Assembly: GCF_026914265.1 (NCBI RefSeq)
Contig: NC_069126.1
Coordinates: forward strand, 29,034,854-29,098,853
Direction: 5' to 3'
Origin: Mya arenaria
Taxonomy: Eukaryota; Mollusca; Bivalvia; Myida; Myidae
DNA length: 64,000 bases
A program made the translations under genes and the position numbers. Each line of letters begins with the position of its first letter. Position 1 is the stretch's first letter. Of this stretch, positions 57,601-64,000 are shown piece after piece. A model generated the notes under the pieces. That model was not told the origin of the DNA. It made no database searches and saw only the letters and a program-made list of their open reading frames with translations.

Positions 57601-60600
57601 CAAGTAAACAAAACTAATCCGGGTCACGAAAATGCTTGAAAACGTGCGTAGACAATATCGGTGAAAAAAATCAATAAGACACAGGCAGACCATAGTCAAC
57701 AGCGACGCCATAATTAAAAAAAACAAACAAGAGTCAGGCCATAGGCGAAGACAACACTGTAATTTGATAAAAACAAAAGCAAATAGGCACAAGCATAACT
57801 CACTTTTTTGTATATTCAGTGCAATTTGGACGAATTTTATGCAAAAAATCGCGAAAATCACTTACTAGAATTATTCCTGCAAAATATTACATTGGATGCC
57901 AGGGTGTTTTCAGCTTATAAAATGACCATTAATTTCAACAAATGTGCGCCATGTTTTGATGGTATTTTTATATTAAAAACCAATTTAAAGGCTAATATAT
58001 ATTTTTTCCAAGTGTATGTTTTAATTGGTAGATTTAAAGCTTAATACAGAAGATAACTTAAACACCATTCTCCATTGAAGACAATAACGTTCAAACATGA
58101 AGCCCAATACAAAAAAGCCTACCTACCCTACCTGTCTTTGAAGAGGATGTAACCCTAAGCAAACCAATTTGTTTGTGGCCTTTTGTACCCTACAATATAC
58201 ATAAAAATATATTCTTATTGTTTCCAGGACTTACTTATGAACCCTATAATGTACATGTATAATTTATATACCCATGTTGTTTTCAGGACCATAGTACCAT
58301 GGCGTAACTTCCGCCAGACGCTGAACGAGGTTCACAACATCAGTTCACCTCTAGAGGCGATGGCCTTGAAATCAACAATAGATCTTACCTGCAACGACTA
58401 CATCTCCTGTTTTGAGTTTGACGTATTTTCAAGGTGAGGGCAGCTTTCATATGAATTTATTATGAGACATAATCCAATACCCAAGGTACTAGATTAAGTT
58501 TTGCCCTATAGTGTATTTTGAAATTTATTTTGTGTTAAGGTAATTGATGTAAGGAAATTTAGCTTCTGAAATTTATGCAATCCTCTTCAGTCTTGAATTT
58601 TGTTATCCCTGTTAGATCAGTCAGGGATGTATTTGTCTGTGTATTTGCGTATTATTTTTTCATTTACCTAATTATAAAAGGTAATTGCTGATTTTTTTTA
58701 TGACTTTATTTGTTGTAAGTATTGACAACCCTGGTTGCTTCAAATTTGAAGTTAAGAGATCGAGCCTTCAAAAGGGCTAAAGAAACAGTATGTTTTTTGT
58801 GGCAGTGTGCTTGACTTACTTTGGGAGCCTAAAGCACCCCCAAAAGTCAATGCAGAAATAATTTTAGCCCTTAAGCTGCCAGGTCAATCACATCCCTGAG
58901 CTGCCAGGTCAATCACATCCCTGAGCTGCCAGGTCAATCACATCCCTGAGCTGTCAGTTCAATCACATCCCTGAGCTACCAGGTCAATCACATCCCTGAG
59001 CTGTCTGGTTAATCACATCTCTGAGCTGCCAGATCAATCACATCCCTGAGCTGTCAGGTCAATCACATCCCAGAGCTGCCAGGTCAATCACATCCCTGAG
59101 CGTCCGGTTAATCACATCTCTGAGCTGCTAGGTCAATCACATCCCTGAGCTGCTGGGTCAATCACATCCCTGAGCTACCAGGTCAATCACGTCCCTGAGC
59201 TGCTGGGTCAATCACATCCCTGAGCTGCAGTCATTCACATTCCTGAGTTGCCAGGTCAATCACATCCCTGAGCTGCCAGGTCAATCCTATCCCTGAGCTG
59301 CCAGGTCAATCACATCCCTGAGCTGCCAGGTCGATCACATCCCTGAGCTGTCTGGTCGATCACATCCCTGAGCTGCCAGTTCAATCACATCCCTGAGCTG
59401 CCAGGTCAATCACATCCCTGTTATTGAATCTTTACCAAACCTTGTTACATTGTTCATTGTTGAAAGGTTAAAACAGGAACAATAAAGATTTATTTCTGAT
59501 ATCTAAATTAATGATAGATAATAGATAGATAGAGAGAGTGAAATGGCAGTATAATATATATATGTTATATGAGTCAGATAATTATAAGGCCGAAGTGAAG
59601 GTTAAGTATTAATTGACACATTTAATTAATTGCATGATAAACTTTTATGCGTAAAATTGAATCAGGAGGTTAAATGTTGACAGTATAGATATTTGTACAA
59701 ACAAGGTTCTTAAGTTTGATTTTTTCCATTTCCTTGTTTCTTTTCCTCCACGTTTAAAGGTTTAAGCTCTCACATATATTGTGATTTAGAAGATTACTGT
59801 AACAATTGTGTTTGTTTACTTCCTTTTCTTGTTTCAATGATTTTAAACGCCAACTTGTTATTAACATGTGGTATAAAACAACAAGGATACAATGTTTTTT
59901 TATCCAAATCAATTTCCGACTTTCAATTGTTTTTTGTTTGGAAAAAATCCAATCTGTATTCACAGCTTTTAGACTGGCGTTTATAAAAATGTGCATTTTG
60001 TATAACTGATAAGTGGATTGCTGCTTTTTTGTATGGTTAAAAGCAAATTAACACATCTTCATTGAGTTATTTACCCATGGAAAGAAATTATAAGATTTAC
60101 AAATATCATGATACCGTAAATGTCCTTTTAAACATGCATGCCATAATAAACGTGCCAGGTCTTTTCGTGGGTCTATTTTCCAATTCTGTTACGTGTAGAA
60201 TGATGACGTTAACCTTAAACTCCAAAAAATGTGATAATTTCCGATAAAGGGATTTTTAAGGCCACCATTTTAGGACACAAACTCCAAAAGATGTGATAAT
60301 TTCCGATGAAGGGATTTTTAAGGCCACGATTTTAGGACACCTCAAGCTGACATCATGCATAAACAGAAAAACCATACCTGATTGTACACAACAACAGTTG
60401 TGATAAAATTGCCAAAAGTTGTGTATTGATATATTGAGGGCATGTGTTCTGTGGACCATTTTATTGATTTGCACAGCATAGTATGTTTACACCTATGATG
60501 CAGCATATACTGATAGTTATTTTATTTTTCTGACTCAAATTTAGCATATTTTAATATTAAGTTTCTGAATGACAATTTTTTCTTTTCAAACACACAGGAT

Positions 60601-61083
60601 TCTTAAAAAAACAATCCCCCCGGGGCGTTGAATACGTCATAAACGGTATTTTGGTTGGATACTTGATTGAAATAGATAAAGTTATCCATTGTTACAGAGT
60701 TTCTATACCTTCCTTATCAGCAGCCGAAATTATAGTATATCTTTACCCAATTTAAGAACGTTAAAAAAAAAAAATTAACGAATAAGGCTGAAAGGTGCTC
60801 ATGCTGGTCTCCTTGTGAGCAGAAGTGTGCTGCCAAAAAGGACATGGAGCAGAACCCTTCCATAATTCTTGACCTTAAACCCTAGTACTAAGTTTAATGT
60901 AACCTTTTGAATAGCTTAATTCTACAATGCGTATGATCTTTTTTCCTTCAGGCTGTTTCAACCCTGGTGCAACCTGCTTCGTAACTGGAATGTTCTTGCC
61001 GTTACCCATCCAGGCTACGTTGCTTTCCTGACGTACGATGAAGTGAAGGCTCGGTTACAGAAATATGCTACAAAACCCGGCAG
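43856..61083 (+). CDS. CBL: E3 ubiquitin-protein ligase CBL, first three coding exons (continues right)
   Basis: Exons 43856-44400, 58287-58433 and 60952-61083 join in phase and give the first 274 codons plus part of the next. The chosen ATG opens [12 protein letters not shown]; the ATG at 43845 is followed directly by a stop. Exon 1 is the four-helix bundle of the tyrosine-kinase-binding domain ([52 protein letters not shown]). Exon 2 holds the EF-hand ([16 protein letters not shown], calcium-loop residues D, T, N, Y, E kept). Exon 3 starts the divergent SH2 domain ([39 protein letters not shown]). CBL binds phosphorylated receptor tyrosine kinases and ubiquitinates them. The linker, RING and tail exons lie beyond the window. 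Intron 1 is 13.9 kb. Only the human poly-His N-terminus is lacking. Confidence 0.95.
44754..45530 (+). mobile_element. hAT element with perfect 8-bp target duplication and BED-finger remnant
   Basis: The ends TAGTGATGGGC and GCCCATCACTA are inverted repeats. 'acgcatac' flanks both sides (44746-44753, 45531-45538). Subterminal 'cgataatcgatt' motifs cluster within 90 bp of each end. A short frame at 44955-45119 encodes a BED-like zinc-finger start. The rest of the transposase is missing. It lies in CBL intron 1, with a diverged relative at 61160-61772. Confidence 0.9.
44955..45119 (+). pseudogene. BED-type zinc finger fragment of hAT transposase
   Basis: 54 codons. [18 protein letters not shown] then [14 protein letters not shown] gives the W-F-F and C-x2-C half of a BED finger. 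The frame stops before the H-x(3-5)-H half. It is a remnant inside 44754-45530. Confidence 0.65.
46159..47053. mobile_element. CAGGGT-ended element, ~0.9 kb, non-autonomous
   Basis: The ends CAGGGTTCGCACAGAC and (inverted) CAGGGTCCATACAGCCAGAC pair imperfectly. Flanks 'tctga' / 'tctta' suggest a 5-bp target duplication with one mismatch, as for 34628-36107. Near the ends lie 'cttgaaaagtgcatgaattt' and 'tccttaaattcccctg' stretches. No transposase frame was seen. Confidence 0.7.
47955..48285 (+). mobile_element. Family F non-autonomous element
   Basis: 'ggatttgaaaagggcagggt', 'ggggcacttgcaagggccaa', 'aaaagggcatagcagggtgt' and 'ggcagcgtggtgcc' occur in the same order as in 49034-49378. Confidence 0.65.
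48836..48872. repeat. (TA)n microsatellite
   Basis: 'tatatata' repeats run for about 30 bp directly against the left end of a family H element (48873). Confidence 0.9.
48873..49021 (+). mobile_element. Family H short TIR element
   Basis: It starts CAGTGATCGAAATTAACAC and ends CTTATTTCGATGAC. The flanks 'tacatatg' and 'tgtatatg' match at 6 of 8 positions. It shares its body ('gtcttccgggcttgctcaaa') with 32551-32714. Confidence 0.7.
49034..49378 (+). mobile_element. Family F element with inverted ends
   Basis: The left end TGCTCCAGCTAGGATTTGAA and the right end, inverted (TGCTCCAGCTGGTTTAAATAA, first 12 bases matching but one), bracket the 'gggcagggtg...agcagggtgcccc' body. It lies 12 bp after a family H copy. 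Confidence 0.7.
50011..50152 (+). mobile_element. Family H element, degenerate
   Basis: 'cagtggtcgaaataagcaca' starts the copy, and 'agaatttgggtttgttcat' marks its right part. The right end runs into the tandem duplication at 50123. Confidence 0.5.
50123..50368. repeat. Two-copy tandem duplication, ~125 bp
   Basis: 'catgagtaaatatagccttg...cagcacattatattaaaagg...aagaatggaggaaactcc' is repeated with changes at about 50255-50368. Confidence 0.75.
50885..51185. repeat. Dispersed repeat, 'ccgaccctacctg' family
   Basis: 'ttggttaactcgaccccacc', 'agctttatacagaagttgac', 'atgccattctgataatt' and 'gaccgaccctacctgttttt' occur here. 57925-58190 has a related copy with the same order. Confidence 0.6.
51411..51674 (+). 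repeat. Poly-C tract and (TCA)n microsatellite
   Basis: A run of about 20 C lies at 51413-51432. Some 26 'tca' units with one 'cca' interruption lie at 51595-51672. The (TCA)n is open in one frame as poly-histidine, which is not a gene. Confidence 0.95.
51680..54471. other. CBL intron 1 interior, no gene recognised
   Basis: AT-rich DNA with fragments of dispersed repeats: 'cagggatttaacttaac' with 'cgagcccagcatcaaactca' at 52600-52700, and 'gggtatttctcggcgacc' at 53225. A frame of 189 codons (52884-53453) crosses these repeats and shows no family resemblance. Confidence 0.45.
54472..55832. mobile_element. Palindromic TTAA MITE (copy 3), split by a mariner-type insertion
   Basis: The ends (AAATGCACTCTCACAGATTG ... 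TTGAGAGTGCAGCT) and TTAA flanks (54468-54471, 55833-55836) match the copies at 15416 and 16230. About 330 bp of MITE remain once the 1-kb insert at 54664-55691 is set aside. Confidence 0.85.
54664..55691. mobile_element. Tc1/mariner-type TIR element, ~1.03 kb, nested in MITE copy 3
   Basis: The perfect inverted ends CAGTACACTCAACGAGTTAG, extending a further dozen bases (gacccactttcc), are flanked by TA (54662-54663, 55692-55693). Many 'ctccgag' / 'cctccgag' subterminal repeats occur at both ends. No transposase frame was seen, so it is non-autonomous. The perfect ends suggest recent activity. Confidence 0.9.
55865..56320. mobile_element. Pogo-like MITE
   Basis: The ends CAGTAAAACTGC and (inverted) CAGTAAAACTGCCC lie between TA dinucleotides (55863-55864, 56321-56322). 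'ttcgaaaattggcggtccct' and 'ttcaaaacatcggttccttc' form further inward inverted blocks. No ORF. Confidence 0.75.
56323..57924. other. CBL intron 1, 3' part, no gene seen
   Basis: AT-rich, with short (ta)n runs. No acceptor/donor pair encloses a recognisable coding segment. Confidence 0.45.
57925..58190. repeat. Dispersed repeat, 'ccctacctg' family, second copy
   Basis: 'tttaaagcttaatacagaag', 'caccattctccattgaag', 'aagcccaatacaaaaaagcc' and 'acctaccctacctg' parallel 50885-51185. It ends about 100 bp before CBL exon 2. Confidence 0.6.
58873..59420. repeat. 25-bp minisatellite, ~22 copies
   Basis: The unit is 'ctgagctgccaggtcaatca' + 'catcc', 25 bp, over 548 bp in CBL intron 2. Variants are mainly in the 'ctgccagg' part; 'tcaatcacatccctgagct' is conserved. 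Confidence 0.95.
60216..60340. repeat. Two-copy tandem duplication, ~67 bp
   Basis: 'aaactccaaaaaatgtgata...gggatttttaaggccaccat...taggacac' is repeated immediately with three or four changes, in CBL intron 2. Confidence 0.9.
60790..60890 (+). repeat. Dispersed repeat, family E (short copy)
   Basis: 'ctcatgctggtctccttgtg' and 'agcagaacccttccataatt' match the core of 32155-32385. It lies just upstream of CBL exon 3. Confidence 0.55.
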
Positions 61084-61159
61084 GTAGGATGGGGAGTTTG
61101 TTTGTAACTTGCACTGTTCTTTTTGATACAACCATTTCAAAGACTGTTACATGCAGACT

Positions 61160-61772
61160 AGTGATGTTCTGATAATCGATTTTGATAGAAAAATTGATTG
61201 ACTAGAACTGAAATTGGTGACAATCTATTGCATTTTGTCTTTATCGATCATCAATTCAACCGACAAGTTGTTTTTAGACTATCTGCGCATGCGCGCAGGT
61301 AGTTTTAAGACCGCAAATTCCAGAGAACTACTTCTATTCATGTCGTTTTAACCCATTTTTTTGTCTCAATGCGCTCTATGTTTAGCAGAATGACGACAAA
61401 ATCATAAAAATAGATTAGTTGCATTGCGTTCTGAGTATGAGTTTTTGTTTGTTTGGCTATTTCCGCGCTGTATTTTTCTTCTTTCCTCTCATTATTCGCG
61501 TTCGGTTAATTTCGGCCAATTTTCTCCTTTGAGTTTATATATGCATTTGATAGTGTTCAGTTGTTATCGTCAACAATATGGGGGAAAGCAACAACAACTC
61601 TAAGTAACCTCAAACATATGCATAACCTGAGCATAGCTAAGGATAACCAGTTATTGTACAAGAATTAAACTACAATTGAGATTTTGTCTAAAGGCGATTA
61701 TACTATCGATAATCGGTTTCTTGAGTGGAACTGATTATCGATTGTCAAACTGGAACCAATTCCCAACAACTA
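61160..61772 (+). mobile_element. Diverged hAT relative of 44754-45530
   Basis: The ends AGTGATGTTCTGATAATCGA and (inverted) TAGTTGTTGGGAATTGG, with 'gataatcg' subterminal motifs at both ends, resemble 44754-45530. The flanks 'tgcagact' and 'tcaagact' agree at 6 of 8 positions. No open transposase frame. It lies in CBL intron 3. Confidence 0.6.
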
Positions 61773-61778
61773 TCAAGA

Positions 61779-61850
61779 CTATACGGTCTTCCTCGTGAAC
61801 AACCAAGTGAATGCCTGATTAAAGAAATATGCTACGAAACTGGGCAGGTA
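61779..61850 (+). pseudogene. Ghost copy of CBL exon 3 end plus donor
   Basis: In the parental frame it reads YTVFLVNNQVNA-stop-LKKYATKLG followed by AG|GTAGAA. The real exon reads [22 protein letters not shown] followed by AG|GTAGGA. The 'aaatatgctac' and 'gggcaggtag' stretches are nearly unchanged, so the donor is preserved. It lies about 0.7 kb after the real donor. Confidence 0.8.
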
Positions 61851-62221
61851 GAAATGTGTTCGGTTTTCTTATTTACATGTCGAATTTGGTACAAATGATA
61901 CAAACACTAAAGGATACAGGCTACTGGCCTTCATCACATATGGTTAAATGAAGTTTCATTGACATAATTTTGCAACAAAGTCCAAATTGTTGGGTGGGAT
62001 TTTGCTAGATTCAGACATATTTTAGTCAGTATAAAATGCTATTTTGCCTTTAAAATCAGATTAAACTACTCGGGCACATGGAAAATGGGTAAAACTTGAA
62101 TAGGCTTGCAGAAAAATCAGTACCTTTTCCAGCAGTTTGCTATACATATAATATTATGTGCAAAATGAAACCATGATTTGGCAGCCATGTTGCCAGTTTT
62201 AATAAAATGCCCCTTGTATGT

Positions 62222-62275
62222 ATCAGTATGTGGTTCAGTTGCAGAAACATGCTACACACCAAGCAGTTAAAACAT
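62222..62275 (+). pseudogene. Second, more decayed ghost of CBL exon 3 end
   Basis: 'ggttcagttgcagaaacatg' + 'ctacacaccaagcagtt' matches the real 'ggctcggttacagaaatatg' + 'ctacaaaacccggcaggt'. The donor region has been altered to 'gcagttaa', keeping a GT. Confidence 0.6.
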
Positions 62276-62995
62276 AAGCCTCGTCTTATCAATTGAAGGT
62301 TTGGAGGTTTTTTCTTTAAACTAGAATATTAAAGTCATCTTAAGTGGCACTTGCACACTGATAAACTTCCTATTATGGTAAAACATTTACCTCACTGCAA
62401 GAGTTTTTGCAAAAGGGGGTTTTGTATGGAAAAAAATGAAGTATTGTAAAGAACTGTGAAGTTTTGTAAAACGATTCTTGCTTTAGGCTTTTGTCAAGTT
62501 TTTGTTTGTTTTATAATGTCAGTCATATTGAATTCCGTAAACAATGCTTAAAGTGTTTGTGAAAGAAGTGTCGGTACTTGACCTAATTAGAATAAGATAG
62601 AATATTTTGAATGCTTATTGAACTTTGACTAGAATGATGTAGCTTTGAATAAACACATAGCCTTCCAGTTGATGAAATGAGTCTGAGTTGGCAATGATAG
62701 TATAATGGAAACATTTTTGGCAACAGAAAAATAATGGCATGCAATAAATTTGCAGGTGTTATTAGATGTGTTTTATTGTAATTGCTTAAAGTATTAACAT
62801 GCATCGACCTTTCATAAACATTTTCCAACTTTTCATTGTATAATATCGTCTGATGCAAAACTTGGCAGGACCACATGGAAAACAATCAAGATGGCATGCT
62901 TCAAAAAGACTTTATTTTAGTTTCAACATAGCATGTTTTAAAACATACTTAATTTAACACATTTTTTGAACAATTTATGGAATGATTAATCAATG

Positions 62996-64000
62996 TCTAT
63001 GTACAGTTTGTGGAATTATATTAGCTTCTTGACAGCTTAAGTACAGATAATGGTATTATTAGAGCCACTCGGCAGTCTATATATAGTTTGTGGAATTTAT
63101 GTATAGTTTGTGGAATTAAATTCACCTCTCGGCAGCTAATGTACAGATAATGGTATTATTGGAGCCACTCAGCAGTCTATGTATAGTTTGTGGAATTATT
63201 AGAGCCACTCAGCAGTCTATGTTTTGTTTGTGGAATTATTAGAGCCACTCAGCAGTTTATGTATAGTTTGTGGAATTATAAGAGCCACTCAGCAGTCTAT
63301 GTACAGTTTCTAAAATTATTAGAGCCACTCAGCAGTTTATGTATAGTTTGTGGAATTATTAGAGCCACTCAGCAGTTTATGTATAGTTTGTGGAATTATT
63401 AGAGCCACTCAGCCGTTTATGTATAGTTTGTGGAATTATTAGAGCCACTCAGCAGTTTATGTATAGTTTGTGGAATTATTAGAGCCACTCAGCCGTTTAT
63501 GTATAGTTTGTGGAATTATTACAGCCACTCAGCAGTTTATGTATAGTTTGTTGAATTATTAGAGCCACTCAGCAGTTTATGTACAGTTTCTAAAATTATT
63601 AGAGCCACTCAGCAGTTTATGTACAGTTTGTGGAATTATTAGAGCCACTCAGCCGTTTATGTACAGTTTGTGGAATTATTAGAGCCACTCGGCCGTTTAT
63701 GTATAGTTTGTGGAATTATAAGAGCCACTCAGCAGTCTATGTACAGTTTGTGGAATTATTAGAGCCACTCAGCTGTTTATGTATAGTTTGTGGAATTATT
63801 AGAGCCACTCAGCTGTCTATGTATAGTTTGTGGAATTATAAGAGCCACTCAGCTGTCTATGTACAGTTTGTGGAATTATTAGAGCCACTCAGCTGTCTAT
63901 GTACAGTTTGTGGAATTATCAGAGCCACTCAGCTGTCTATGTACAGTAATGTTGAACAATCAGAGCCACTCAGCTGTCTATGTACAGTAATGTTGAACAA
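62996..64000 (+). repeat. 40-bp minisatellite, ~24 copies, open at the window edge
   Basis: The unit is 'gtatagtttgtggaattatt' + 'agagccactcagcagtttat' (40 bp). It starts with diverged units near 62996, is regular from about 63180, and runs off the right end. It lies in CBL intron 3. A 71-codon open frame inside is a repeat artefact. Confidence 0.95.

Noticed and set aside
63190-63402. Open frame of 70 codons with internal repeats
   Set aside because: It is the 40-bp minisatellite read through. There is no reason to think it is translated.

Overview
This is animal nuclear DNA, AT-rich, with short exons, GT-AG introns and dense non-autonomous repeats. The repeat types point to a bivalve mollusc: tandem 'ggtcactgtgaccttgacc' cores, elements ending in 'ccgaccgaccgac' and '(g)n-gtata', tRNA-derived SINEs and TTAA foldback MITEs. 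The species cannot be fixed by eye. No bacterial operon, CRISPR array, rRNA gene or recognisable retrovirus, LTR element or Polinton was seen.

Five host genes could be rebuilt exon by exon with matching splice phases. (1) 12-5040 (+): the 3' part of an Ig/FN3 single-pass receptor with a tyrosine-rich tail; its 5' part lies outside. (2) 10056-6878 (-): a complete but divergent DNA primase large subunit (PRIM2-like), 7 exons, all four Fe-S cysteines present. (3) 10294-13185 (+): a complete gamma-glutamylaminecyclotransferase (GGACT), 4 exons, head-to-head with the primase gene across 237 bp. (4) 40725-17957 (-): a complete TBC1D23, 15 exons, about 682 aa. (5) 43856 to beyond the right edge (+): the first three coding exons of CBL, with a 13.9 kb first intron. 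The genes are unrelated in pathway: cell-surface adhesion, DNA replication, glutamyl-amine turnover, endosome-to-Golgi tethering and receptor ubiquitination.

Introns and spacers are full of DNA-transposon remnants. These include two hAT copies with TAGTGATG ends, two CAGGGT-ended elements with 5-bp target duplications, a 1.4 kb element with a perfect 8-bp duplication, three TTAA palindromic MITEs (one split by a mariner-type insertion), a 623-bp TTAA foldback, pogo-like and TA-flanked elements, and two families with internal arrays of about 145-bp units. There are also minisatellites of 12, 25, 40 and 53 bp.

The most unusual signal is that short pieces of exon edge, each including the splice site, have been copied locally beside their parent exons in three unrelated genes (PRIM2-like, TBC1D23, CBL). 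The extreme case is TBC1D23 exon 7. Its last 39 bp plus the splice donor form one unit of a 53-bp, 22-copy minisatellite, so an array of candidate 5' splice sites follows the real exon.
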